Shown one piece after another: positions 1-11,530 of a stretch of DNA of 64,000 nt (its first letter is position 1; each line of letters starts with the position of its first letter). This DNA is from Endothia cerciana (lineage: Eukaryota > Ascomycota > Sordariomycetes > Diaporthales > Cryphonectriaceae). A program made the position numbers and the translations under genes. The DNA is taken from the NCBI GenBank assembly GCA_026119935.1, contig JALRMH010000010.1:620001-684000 (forward strand), written 5' to 3'. The notes under the pieces are model-generated. The model did no database searches, was not told the DNA's origin, and saw nothing but the letters and a program-made list of their open reading frames with translations.

Positions 1-785
1 AGACATCAGCTCTTGCTCTCGCCGCAACTCAGGCCTTACTGGCCTCTGGAAAGCCGGTCTTTGATTTTCTGCCCCGTCAGTCAGGTTCCTGCCCTGGCAT
101 CCACGTCTTCGGCGCCCGGGAAACAACCGCCTCCGCTGGTTTCGGCTCCTCTGCTACCGTTGTCGACATGGTGACTCAGGCCTACTCCGGCTCCACCTCC
201 GAGGCCATTGACTACCCGGCATGCGGTGGCCAGTCGTCGTGCGGCGGCGTCAGTTATGCCGACTCGGCGAAGCAGGGGGTCGAGGCCGTCACCACTGCTG
301 TCAACGACTTTGCCGAGGAGTGCCCGGACTCTCAGATCGTGCTGGTTGGATACTCGCAAGGAGGACAGATTATGGATGATGCGCTATGTGGAGGAGGCGA
401 CACTGCCGAGGGCATTACCAGCACGACAGTACCACTGTCTGCGGCGGCTATCAGCCAGATCAAGGCAGCTATCTTCATGGGCGACCCTCGCTTCGTGAGC
501 GGCCTTTCCTATGAGGTCGGAACCTGCGAGGCAGGCGGAGTAAGTCGACGAGACTTGGGGTGCCGCATACACCGCTGTGGATGTGCTGACAACCCTTTGC
601 AGTTCGATGCCCGGGCTTCTGGCTTCAGCTGCCCGAACGCGGCCAAGATCAAGTCGTATTGTGATTCCTCGGATCCTTACTGCTGCAACGGCGATGATGC
701 CGCGACGCACCAAGGGTATGGCTCGGAGTACGGAGCGCAGGCGTTTGCGTTCATCCAGAGCAAGATAAACTCGACCTCTGCTTGA
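1..785 (+). CDS. Acetylxylan esterase, CE5 family (5' end missing)
   Basis: Secreted serine esterase that removes acetyl groups from xylan; the cutinase/CE5 fold acts outside the cell on plant cell walls. The frame is already open at base 3 and begins inside a hydrophobic Ala/Leu-rich stretch, so the start codon and part of the signal peptide lie before the window. The mature part begins near SCPGIHVFGARETT, a CE5 signature. The nucleophile serine sits in GYSQGG, the catalytic Asp in SSDPYCC and the His in THQGYG; paired cysteines fit the family's disulfides. An intron at 540-602 (GTAAGT...TGCAG, 63 nt, a multiple of three and stop-free) separates the two exons; translated, it would insert 21 residues that the family lacks. 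Stop codon 783-785. Function is firm; acetylxylan esterase is preferred over cutinase from the length and the CGG/CGGG sequence context. Confidence 0.93.
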   Translation, partial: TSALALAATQALLASGKPVFDFLPRQSGSCPGIHVFGARETTASAGFGSSATVVDMVTQAYSGSTSEAIDYPACGGQSSCGGVSYADSAKQGVEAVTTAVNDFAEECPDSQIVLVGYSQGGQIMDDALCGGGDTAEGITSTTVPLSAAAISQIKAAIFMGDPRFVSGLSYEVGTCEAGGVSRRDLGCRIHRCGCADNPLQFDARASGFSCPNAAKIKSYCDSSDPYCCNGDDAATHQGYGSEYGAQAFAFIQSKINSTSA

Positions 786-1168
786 GACGGCCTACAGTAG
801 CGTCACAGATGTAGACCGCTGGTATCTTGGACAGGCGACACACGCGTGGCGATTACTTCAACCTTCTGCTGTACATAATTCCGACGTCGAGTTCAAGATG
901 TTTTGTACCGATGTGAGCCAGGGGCCTTCTGGAAAACTTTTAAACGAATTCTGCGCTGTTCATTCAAAAGCTGCGCGCTGAAAATCGAATGGTCGACTGG
1001 CTATGCTTTGGTGCCTTCCCTCGACCTCGGCGCACGAGGCCAGTCCCCGGGACTCTGCTTCTGAGAGCATCGCTCTTGTTGAAAACACAGTAACTGCTTC
1101 GGCCCATTGACACGATGCGCTGCCACTCCACAGCCTGGGGCCCTGCACCTTAGCTAGGGGACCCATTC
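786..1168. other. Intergenic, convergent 3' ends
   Basis: Lies between the stop codons of the esterase (+) and the lectin-like gene (-). It should hold both 3' UTRs. I see no further coding signal or repeat. Confidence 0.6.
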
Positions 1169-2809
1169 TCAACACTCGATCTTATCCGTCCAGGTCCAAG
1201 CAAAGACGTCGGTCGAGTTGGCGGTGTACTCGTGAATCTCACCCTTGCTGGGACTGAAAAGGTAAATCTTGCTCTCCTGTGTCTGGGCGACGGACGAGAA
1301 CCCGTGCCCCTCGAGATCAAGCGGCCCCCCGCTCAGCTGGGGGCCAGCCACGACCCAGTTTCCCCGGGGCTTCCATGCCGCCATGGTCAAAGCGCCCTTG
1401 AATGGATCGAGGAACGTGACGAAATTGTTGGTCCAGCCGGTCGCGTCCGTTCCAAAGGTCGTGCTGGCCAGCTTCGGCGAGGGCTGGACCGAGAGGCCCT
1501 TCTTGACGGGCTTGCCTGTCGAGTGGGTCAGTCAAGTTCTCGCCCCCTGTTTCTCCAGTAAAAACCCCGGCCTCATTCCGCCGTGTCACTCACCAGAGTT
1601 CCCGGCCGTCGGCTGTCCACTACCAATGGGCCCCTGCATGATCTCCATCAGGCCGTCATTTTGTTCATAGTACATCCTGATCGCATTGTGGTCTGCGCCG
1701 GTTGTCACCTTTGCCCCAGTGTCCGTGAACGCGCTGATCGCCACTCCGGATCCGGGCGCCACATTGGTGGCGAGTATCGAGGGCTGTCCCCAGGTCAGGT
1801 TTGTCAAATTCGCAGCCACGATCTCCCCTCCGTTGTTCTGCCACATAACGAACAGCGCGTTGTCACAGCTGTCGCACTGCTGCCACATGGCGCTCAGCTG
1901 AGATCCCGGTAGGATAGCAGGGTGGTCCAGCGCGTCGCTGAAAGACCCCCTCATCCAGCCTGTGGGGCTGGGCGGGTCCGTCGAGTAAACCTCCGCTATG
2001 TTGAGGGATGAGTCGATGTAGTAGATATTCCACAGGCCGTTGTTGCTCGCCGCGGCGAGGGGCGTGCCAGGCAGGACGTCAAGGGCGCCCTTGGACGCGG
2101 ATGCCGAGATGTTGACCTTCCTCCATGACTGGGTCGCTTCATTCTTCATCGCGAGCATCAGGGCCGAGCCGGTATCGGCCGAGGACTGGTAGACGACTCC
2201 CGAGTACGCCGTGCCGGAGCTCGTGTCAGTCCAGTTCATGGCCGCCAGGTCCGACGCTGCAAGGACGGGCCCGCTGTCCTTCTGCTGCAGCAGTTCCAGC
2301 GTTGAGAACTTTGGGCTGGGGCTGTGCGTGTTGCCGCGGGGGATCGTCAGGAGCAGAGCTGTGGTAAGGACTCCGAAAATCAGGAAGCACACACCCGCCA
2401 TGACCGCGAGGAAGACGTTCTTCCTCATGCCACATATCCGCCTCCCCTCCCCTAGAGAACGCCACCATCCTCCCTGGGAAGGTGGGATGGATGCATTGTA
2501 GGCGCCTTTGAAGCTTACGACCGACTCAGCATCCGAATTGTTGCTGGGCACGGTGTAGAGGGTCTGGGTCTGACCCTTCGAGTCGACAAAGTAGTAGGCT
2601 GGCGGTGGCGGGAGAAGCGTGTCGACGGGTGAAGTTTCCAGCCCGGTGTCTCCCTTCTCACCCTTAGCCCTGGGTGGTGGGCTGTCGGGGACGGCGATAA
2701 ACTTCTCGTTCCAATAGGACCGGCGTGGCGGTGGGACGGAGGAGGATGTGGATGAGGTGGTGACGACCTCGAGGTCGGAGTATGATTTCTTCTTGTCCTT
2801 GGGGTCCAT
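1169..2809 (-). CDS. Type II membrane protein with fucose-lectin-like beta-propeller
   Basis: Two exons, 1594-2809 and 1169-1515, joined across a 78-nt intron at 1516-1593 (GTGAGT...CGACAG on the minus strand, phase 1), give 520 aa. Residues 1-127 are Ser/Pro-rich and cytosolic-like, with a basic start and a PPPPAYY stretch that contains a PPxY (WW-domain-binding) motif. One membrane segment lies at about 131-156, after RRICGMRKN. The outer part (about 175-520) has repeating units of the type W-N-x-Y-Y-I-D with Asn glycosylation sites and ends in TWTDKIEC. Such units resemble the fungal fucose-specific lectin (Aleuria aurantia lectin) beta-propeller. The domain call rests on pattern recognition, so the sugar ligand is not certain. 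No signal peptide is seen, so the membrane segment should act as a signal anchor. Confidence 0.8.
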
Positions 2810-5694
2810 GTCGATACTCCTAGACCGACGTTCTGGCCACGATGACGATGGCTTCGATGCCTCCGCTGACCGTTATTGCGATGTTGCTTTTGAGGCCAGC
2901 CCAGCGAGCGACAGCAGACAACGATCGTGAGAAATGAGGGAGCGTGTGAGTAGATCACACGGCAATCTCGAAAGACATTAGAGAAAATTAAAGATACAAC
3001 TATAACGGGACCTGAAAGAGCGACAGATGTAGGAGCCCAGATTCAAACCACGTCCAGCGCTGAAGGAAAGAAAGTGCAAGAACGAAAAAGATCCAGACGA
3101 ATATCGCGGGTACTAGTAGGGACCAGAGTACCTATAGTTCAGACCCGGTCTGGTGAAGCTTAACTGAGAAAGAGATGGATCGTCGGCAGTCGAAAAAGGC
3201 CGTCCCGATGTCAAATCGTTCTTTGATTCCGGATCTGTTGTGATGGCCTATCCGCAGGAGTGAGGAGGTCGAGATGGCTGAGTTCGCTCCGTGTTTAGGG
3301 GCTGGATGAGGCCTCGCGACAGGGAGCCAAGGGTGCGAGAGTGAGCTGGTTTGCAGGTGTATCAGATCTGGTCAGGGTCTCACATAGGTGAAGCGAGAAG
3401 CCAAGCTTTTCCAATTGAACTCTGAGACGCCTCGCGTCTGTCAGAGAAGAGATGACCCATCGAGAATGTGCTCTCCGTTCTCATAACTCAGCCACGAGGT
3501 CGTTTCGGGAGAATGCCTTCAATTTCTTCTCGGGATAATCGAACACACCTTTTTCAAAGTCTGTAAATGAATTGGAATCTAAACATTTCGGCGCTCACGA
3601 GTCACATACGCCATGGTCGCAAATGTCGCTGATCAATGGGCAGTGGGTCCTCGTCCTGCTTCAGCGAGTCCCCGTACCGCTCCATATGGATGTCTCAGAT
3701 CGTTCCCCAACACCCGCTCAAAAAGCCTAGAAGCATACGTTTTATCATTTACTCAAACGCTAAGGAATTTTAATTTCTTGATTTTCTTTCCTATCGGTTC
3801 TCTCAGGTCACTCGCCCGGGCGGGGATTGTGAGGCTGAGCTTACCAAACCTATGATCTGCCCGTCTTGATATTATGTAGTGAAAGGGCGGCAGGGTACCA
3901 TCCGCATGTTAGGTTGCCAAGCACATCTGACACAGGAGTCATGTTTTCAACTTCATGGGGAACACGCTTATGGAGACCAATGGGGTTCACAGTCCTATTT
4001 ACCGGGTGTTCTTAGCTAGGTAGATTGCATGTTCAAGTATTGCAGCCGAAATGCTTCCGCATCCCCAGCTGCACATTATCAAAGGATAGAGTTTATTTGA
4101 TCTTTACGTCTGTGTTCCCATGACTACCACGTATTCAAGTATATCTATACCTAAGTACCGGAGTTACACGCATTGCTCATGAATTGAATACTTCATTGAA
4201 TAATATACAAGATGATGCAAAAAAAGGCTTGAACGAGACTGGAAGGGAAAAAAAAGGTAAACGCAAAGGAAAGAAAGAAAAAAAGGTAAGACTTTTCTTC
4301 CACATAAAAAGTGTAGCGCCGTACATCGTACTACTTCCCTATTTATAAGTGCCCATAGCGGCCTCAAAGCAATTCTTGCATTTGTCAATCAGCACAGTGG
4401 TTGTCGCCTATCCTAACGTTTTGTCTATAATCAAGAGCCACTGCCCCTCTGAAAGCAAGATATCATCTCGCCGGCGTTGAGCGTATATGTTCTGTACCAC
4501 TGCCGCATTAGGTGACCAGGTCGCAAGCCTAACCTTGAGTGAAAGGTCTATCCGAACCGACATATTATAATATATAATAAACGTAGCATAGGCTTGTCCC
4601 TTCAAGGATCTTGTAGGTGCAGATGTCAGAAGGGTAGACATCGTAAATGGACTGATCACTGTGATATGTTGCAACGTGTGAACCCGTACACAAGTTTCTA
4701 AAATACGTCGGCGATTACAGAGCATCCCGCGAGCAGGTATACCCCGATGTTTTGAAGCACGAGTCGGTAGACCTTGCTATCTATATACTTAATAGTAAGG
4801 ACGTTCCTGCATATGAAACCTACCCCGAAGGCTCTCATATTATAGCTCGAGAATGGAACTTTAATGCGGTAGAACAACTATACTTCTTGGGAAAGTAGCA
4901 TCTGATTCAATTACTCGAGAAGACGCTTGAGGATAAATATGAGGCCCGCTGGCTGCGTCAAAGAGAAGGGAGCGAGGGTTGACAATTGGCACTTTGACTG
5001 GAGCAGTACACTATTCACGCCAGAATGCCTCCGCTGATTGAGATGTTCGATTTGCGGGGCTCATTTTCGAAGTTCAATTTTCTGTTGAATATAAACACGT
5101 GCAGTGGTTCCGTGGAGTGTTGTGTAGCTGGTTTGTTTTTGAAATTTTCTAAATTACAGCAGCGAAGTTTAGTCAATCGATGCGGCACCAGACCGTGTCG
5201 ACTGTGGCAGCAGCAGGTACATAATGCAGTACGAGAGAGAACGCGAAAACCGTAGAGTCATGTTGATTACCGGGTGGTGACCTCGTTTTCAATGTCCGCG
5301 ATATTTGCGCGACTCATTATTATAGTTCTTGGCCTTTGGTCAGCATATATTGAGCAAACGACGTTATGCTAGGGCAGCATGCTGCGAGGGCAGAGCGCCC
5401 GTCGTCTCGTTGTATTTGCTGCAGTCATACAGGGAGAAGGTCCGAGTTATATTACCTTAAAATAATTTCGTTTTGTATGATGCTAACTTGCGAACTGCGC
5501 TTTTTTTTTTTAATTAATAGTAGATGTAATAGAAGTAGTTAATGTCGCTAATGCAGCTCTTAGCAACGACCTCTGGAGTCAACGTCATAGACAGTTTGCT
5601 AACAGACGTGCAGATGTGTGCAAAAGCGGAATCATGAATCTCAAAAACAACTGTTCTTCGGAAAGAGTTTTGGCCCGTCCTGCCCTTAAACGGG
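2810..5694. other. Gene-free stretch, partly AT-rich
   Basis: About 2.9 kb upstream of the lectin-like gene and downstream of the rhodopsin-domain gene. Open frames are short and lack family features or convincing splice sites. From roughly 4.1 to 5.5 kb the DNA is rich in A and T, with TATA-like runs (for example near 4560-4580) and a T run near 5503. It may contain old, degraded repeats, but none can be named. Confidence 0.5.
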
Positions 5695-7313
5695 CTATCT
5701 TATCCTATATGATGTGGCGCTCGTCTTCCTAACCAACAGCGAGACATCAATCTCAGCCTTCGTCCCATACTCTGACGTCCTGAATGGGTTGACCTGTTCT
5801 GCTACGTATGGATCTCCATAGTGATCACTCCGGTCACTATGAAGCTGCAATGCAGACTCACTCCTCTGCAGCTCTATTCCATCATCGTCTGGGTTGGAAG
5901 TCGCCCCCCCCCCCGTGTTTCTGCGGCGATCCTCCCGAACGATCTTCACCTCTCGGGTTACCAGGATCTGATCCTGGTGAGGCTGCTGAAGAACGGGCCA
6001 GAAGACAGGAAGGGACGCGGTGATTGTTGCGATATCCACTTCTAGTACAGCAAGAATGATCGGCACAGCACCATACCACGTGGGATCGAAGGTCGGGTGT
6101 GTCGTAGCCTGCGTTTGGAGTATGGAGACCAAACGCCATATCGAGATGATGCTCGCCCTAGGCCACTCATGTTAGCGTACCTACAAGAGTAGCCAGCGGG
6201 AAGCAAGACTGAAGTTGAAATGAATCAACGAGAAGTCAACGAACACATACAAGCTACCGATACCAAATAGAGACACTAATGGCCAGCGCGATACCTTCTC
6301 TGGCTTTTTGTTGACGAGGAGGAGGGGCGTAGCCAAGCTGAGAACGAGAATGTCCAGGACCATATTCGTCGCGGTCAGATTTGCATAGATTGAGACAAAG
6401 GGACCCAGATATAGCGTTCCGAAGCCGTATCGGACAGCCTTCATATCGAGATTCCAAAAGGCCTCGACCGGCCATGTTGGTACCCAGCCTAATACGCTAT
6501 ATGCGATAGCCCAGCTTGTCACCATGCCGATAACCACTATCGTGGCTTTTCGAAACACAGACGCCTTGTCGTACACTCGAAGATACTGAAAGAGTAGGGC
6601 GAGTTTGACGAGTCCAGCGGATGTTGGGTAAGTTGCGTTTGCAACGTTCTTTGGTATCTATATGTCAGCATGTTTTCTTCGAGACTCCAGGTTGCTGTAA
6701 CGAGCTATCGTGCAAAGGGGCAGGGGACATTGTGTATACACAGTTAGCATGCACAGAAAATCTAGATATGCCAAACATAGGTTAGCACATCGTGGCGTCA
6801 GCAGGAGAGTGACGGCTCGCGTGATATCTCGTACCTTTAGATATCCAATCATCCCAGATTCACCCAACAAAAGGAAAATGTCGGCCCAGGCCGCCATCAA
6901 TAGCGGCAACACATATCGTAATCGATCCACATAGTGTAGAGAGCTGCCAGTTCGAGTTAGAGAACACGACATGAATACCTAGACAGCCGTTGAAGGATCT
7001 CGATGGTACGTACAAGCGACAATATGATGAAGAAGTCGTCCCATCCCGCGGAGCGAAAAAGGCAAAACCGCGTATATAGTCTCAACAGAGCACATATGAG
7101 GGTCAAAAGAGCTATCGCCGAGTCTCACGTTACTAGCTGTAAGGCTGGTAGAGGGCTGAGCTGGATGGTTTTTGGTGAAAATGCTCCTGGCCATGATCAT
7201 CCACGTACCATGAACACAATAGTGACGGCAACAATGTTTGATGGGTAGTTGAGCAGCGATGGCGTTTCATTGAAGTTGTCGTAAGCACCGAGCAGGTCGG
7301 TGAGCTTCGTCAT
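5695..7313 (-). CDS. Rhodopsin-domain integral membrane protein (Pth11/SAT4-like), possibly disrupted
   Basis: Seven-helix membrane protein of the fungal rhodopsin-domain family; members include candidate GPCR-like receptors. Pieces: exon 1 about 7209-7313 (MTKLTDLLGAYDNF...), exon 2 about 7014-7111 (LLRLYTRF then GWDDFF, the family hallmark), exon 3 about 6835-6943 (DGGLGRHF), exon 4 6185-6657 (LALLFQYLRVYDK) and exon 5 5695-6157. Introns 2-3, 3-4 and 4-5 have acceptable sites; the exon 4/5 junction (GTAGGT...CCTAG) keeps phase. The exon 1/2 junction is one base out of phase with the best donor GTACGT, and a one-base frame change is needed inside exon 3 near 6865, between DGGLGRHFPFVG and ESGMIGYLK. 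The C-terminal tail is polar and Asp/Glu/Arg-rich, as usual. Either my exon model is imperfect or the gene carries frameshifts. Confidence 0.7.
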
Positions 7314-10091
7314 GGTCGTGGCATGCCTGTAATTTGGTGGCTACTCCGTAGGCAATGTCTGTGTCAAAACAGTAATGAGGCCACCCGCCGGCCATGCGTG
7401 CTGGTCGTCGTCGTCGATTACAATTGCCTACAGCATATGAGGTGTGGCTGAACTCTTATGATGCGTGAACCTGGGATCATCGCGCACGGGAGGGATGATG
7501 TTGAAGTCGACTTGAACTTTTGGGATCAGATCAAGGGGCGTTCTTTCTGCTGGTCCTGAACTCGTTAGTATGAATCCGTGGAACTCGATGCAGCCGACCC
7601 CTGATTAATCACTACAGTAGCGACCTCTTTTGAGGAAATGGCCCCACCACGACCGTGCGTTGAACAAGTGCAGATCGAGAACCAGATCAGGGACTCCATG
7701 CGGGTGGTGGACCCAGGGCAACATAGCTTAGATGCCGGATACCTGACGGTCTCAATCTGCGAACTCTACCATGGTATGTCGTATCTGGATGAGTCTCAAC
7801 CAGTGTTTAATTCGACCATCATAATGCATCAAGAGCAGGTAACGAGTCGGTCGAGCATGTTCCATAAGCAGGCAATCTTGCGCGCTCCGAGGACGACGTG
7901 CAATCTCGACATGCTATCGATTCATGCGCGGATTTCAAGCTCTAGTAATGGCTGACAAGGGGCCGACTTCCCGTGGTTGATGACCTCCAGCGCACAACAT
8001 TTGTGAGCATTTAGATTCATCCGTTGCAACGTTCAAACGCGACTGGAAAGGCAATCACCATAGTACATGGCGGTAGATAAGGTTACGCTCGTGCATGCTA
8101 ATTCGTTTGGTCAAACGAGCTACTGCGTGGCTCATCATGACTGACTCGCACTGCAGTCGTCAAAGAGCCTGGTGGCAGTGTGCGATGCCTTCTCAGCGGC
8201 GCCCATACTATGTAGCACTGGCTGCTTTAGGGGTGCCTGCCCCTTTATAGGGATTACAAAGGGGGTTATATCGGACGAGACGAGGGCGGGGCTCTCTGGG
8301 CTCGACGAAAGTCCCCGGAATGCGCCACGTGCTTCTTCCCAGGCTATTGCCCACTGGACAGCCACGCGTGAGGTAATCTATTGAGCAGAAGGTACGCCAG
8401 CTTGGGAAAAACCCCTCTCGGCGATTACCTGCTGGCAGATCGTCCCGTCAGAACATTCGCAAGGGCGGTGAGCGGGCCCAGATAAATCTCCGAGAGTACT
8501 GCATTCCCAAGGGTCACGATATTCCGTAACAAGCTTTGCGGCAACTGTTTTGGGCCTGGGCCCCCTCCTGGAGCATAGTCGACAAGGCGAGGCTTATAAA
8601 ACTTGAGAAATTTATGTACCGCACCCGATACCACAGTGATCAGCGATCTACCGGCTATCGGCCTGTATGGGAGCGACTCAGCCCCTGCTTTACTTTCGTG
8701 TGCTACAAGAGGCAAAAGAGCTTGCTCCGTCTGAGTATCCACCTGATGATGTCCTGGTAACTCAAGATAGTTGCGGGTCGTCCTCACGGGTCCTTCCGTC
8801 TGGCCCCATCGCAATCTGTTGCCCCGTGCATCCAGATAAAGCTGCGCCAATCAGGTTCAATCTCGTAGTACCATAGTGATGATTTAAGTCTCGACATGAA
8901 TCACATGGCCAAACGATCTTGTTCATTAGGATGGTATAACTTCGGGTATAATTATTCAATGATCCTGCTGGCACGTTGGAGAGATTATCAGCCAAGTTCC
9001 CCTTGAGCAAATGCTGATTGCACAGTCCCTGCTATATTTGAGTATCGTTGTATAATTAGGTAGCCAGGAAGCCCCTTGATGATATATAAGCATTGCAAAG
9101 ACCCCAACACTAGTAGAACACCGGGATAAGGCAGAAAGCTGGTATTATCATGCAGTGGTTAGGTTGAAGCAGGGAGGGGCACAAAATGCATGAATACCTA
9201 ACCCCCCCCGGTGCAAACATATTATAGATAGCTGCCATGGCAGATATCATGACCAAGACATTATTGTATGTATGTATGATGACCATGACTGGTGCCGAAT
9301 ATTATGTTTTCAGACCCTTGAACGGATGGCTACCACGCATTGACAGAGATGAATCAACCCAATTGACCTTGTTGATGCCCAAGACGGACTGCCACAATCC
9401 CACTGGACGTGAACACGAGGAAAATGGCATTAACGGACTGACATTGCTAGTCAGGCTCTCATTAGCAACGTATGTCCCGGTTGGGTGGAATTGATCAGGT
9501 CTGTGGTTGGCCGAAATCTGACACTTCTATCGATCTCATTCCTCGTCGAGGCGGGTTCTCGAGAACACGGAAATCCAAGACAGATCGTCATTCTTCCCAC
9601 CAAAGATTAGCCGCCAAGACCCCGAAGAGGCATCCCTTGGCAATACACATTGAACAACTTGGCGCATGATCTTGTCCATTCTTTAGGATGGCGAAAGGAG
9701 CACAGCATAAGCGCTCACAGGCCCTATGATAGTTATGATAGTGGCTAGAGTTGGGACATGACAGCGTGAGACAAGGGATAAGGTGGCGATGCCTAGAGGG
9801 CTTGATCCAGCGAAGCGGAAAAGTCACAACTGGATTTGCGACACATGACATGCATCAGTTCCGATAGTGTCGATTCTTTACAAGCGTCCGTAGTAAGGCC
9901 GGCTTGAACATACCTTGGTATTGCTGGTTGAGTAGACGGTGATGTGGTCGAGGACGATATTAAAAGCAGTCAGGGACACACCCCAGGTTCACTTTAGAGT
10001 TGAGGTAGGTCACACAGCTCATATACTCGAGTATATCTTAGCTTCATAGCGATTAAATCTACTAGACATACTGGGTTCGACGATTCTTGCC
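7314..10091. other. Gene-free stretch upstream of the secreted-protein gene
   Basis: About 2.8 kb. The longest open frame (8425-8850, minus, 141 codons) has no recognisable domain and no splice-supported extension. A run of C is seen near 9200. I see no RNA gene or complete mobile element. Confidence 0.45.
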
Positions 10092-10955
10092 ATGGCCCAT
10101 TTTACCATGTCTACACCGCGGTTCCTGGTGGCTGGCTTTGGCCTCGGATTCCTCCTCCAAGGGTAAGCATGCTCACCCAAAATCTCACTTTCATACGGTC
10201 GGTCGATGGCAGCTGTGTTTCACGTCGAACTAGCATACTGATCTTTGACCTCCTACGACCGCAGTGTTGTTGCGGCCCCGCAAGTGTTTCCTGGGTGTCC
10301 CGCCCCCACCACCACCCAAACCATCATCGCGCCGCACCCGTTGTGTCTGGGGAACAGCCAGACGTGCATGGTCCCGACCTCGGTCTGCCGCGCGGGCGAG
10401 CCCACTATCCCCATCGCCTCGGGGCAGTTCACGCAGACCAGGCTCTCCTACGACGAGTGCGTCGTCTCCGTCATGATCGAGGACATCGTCTGGTGCGGGC
10501 TCTGCCCGGTCTGCACCTCCCCCCCGGCGGTCCTCGCACCGCGTGAGACCCTACCGGGCGGCCCGGCCGTTCCTGAGCATGCCCGCCACGGCCACAAGCA
10601 CGGCCACAAGCAGCTGCATGCCCATGTCGCCAACCCCGGGGGCCCCCTCATCACCGCGCGCGCTGTTGCTGCTGAGCTCCCGCCGCCCGTCCCACGCGCG
10701 CCTCAGGCGACCTCGCCCCCCGAATGACGGCACCGGGGCCACGGCCACCACGACTGTCGGACGACCACCACAGTGTCGACGACCAGAGCCGTGCCGCCGT
10801 GTTTCTGCCCGTTGGCCCCCGAAGCTTGCCTCGAAGGAGAGACTCTCACGGTTCTGCCTGTGCCGACTTCAACAGCTACCGAGGGATATACGGTCGGTGT
10901 GATCGCAGAGCCTGGGTGCCGATGTTTGGTCTGCGAGGTGGTCAAGGAGGCGTGA
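10092..10955 (+). CDS. Small secreted cysteine-rich protein, unknown function
   Basis: Not a recognised family. Exon 1 is 10092-10162 and encodes a typical signal peptide (hydrophobic FLVAGFGLGFLLQG, then an Ala-rich cleavage region). Intron 1 is 10163-10264 (GTAAGC...CGCAG, phase 2). Exon 2 starts at 10265. Reading straight on, the frame stops at 10725-10727 after a His-rich stretch (HGHKHGHKQLHAH). Removing a second intron, 10543-10773 (GTGAGA...CACAG, 231 nt, phase 1 on both sides), joins it to a second Cys-rich block (PPCFCPLAPEACLE...GCRCLVC) and gives 176 aa with 14 cysteines, an even number suited to disulfides. I prefer the spliced form; the unspliced form would be 178 aa. An effector-like or cell-wall role is possible but only inferred. 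Confidence 0.6.
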
Positions 10956-11530
10956 ACACGCCGCTGACTATTGGGGTTCTTGGCAACCTTGAAACGGAGG
11001 TATCTGGGTAGCTAAAGGGATAGTGAACTTGGACCTAGTGAATTTACTATTTGCACTGCCCCGTAGAAGTCTACTATACTTGACAGTTATGAGAATTCGG
11101 TTTGATTGTAATGTTAGGCGCTTTACGCAATTCATGAGTAGTGAGACAGAATACTTATCGAGCTGACCGACTCAGTTGTTGAGAGGTATCCTACTGTTCT
11201 CGATGGCGATTTTAACAGCCTATGCTCATGCTTATATGCTGTCTTTAACGGCAACGTCCCTTGGCGTCAGCCCTGCAGGAAGCTGGATCGAAGCGTTTAG
11301 GGTCCCCGAGCCGCCGACGTCATCACTCCACGCCATCTACAAAACGGCATCTGTTATACAGACATTTGTCGATGGAAGCCTTGTGACCACAGCACGAAGC
11401 AGCCTCTATGAATCCACCTTTCGGCCTGAAGGGCACGCATTGCTATCTAACGAGAGCGTCCAAGAAGCTGCGCATGAACCGATCTTCCTTGGGTCATGCG
11501 ACGAGTCTTGTACCCGGGTTAACGGCCGCC
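10956..11530. other. Intergenic, 3' UTR of secreted protein and promoter of DHH gene
   Basis: About 575 nt. An open frame crosses it (11176-11775) but lacks domain features and clashes with the DHH gene model. No repeat seen. Confidence 0.45.

Noticed and set aside
8425..8850. 141-codon minus-strand frame
   Set aside because: Mildly protein-like but without domain, start context or supported exon joins; not enough to call a gene.
9588..9851. 87-codon Cys-rich minus-strand frame
   Set aside because: Has many cysteines but no signal peptide and no supporting context; considered chance.
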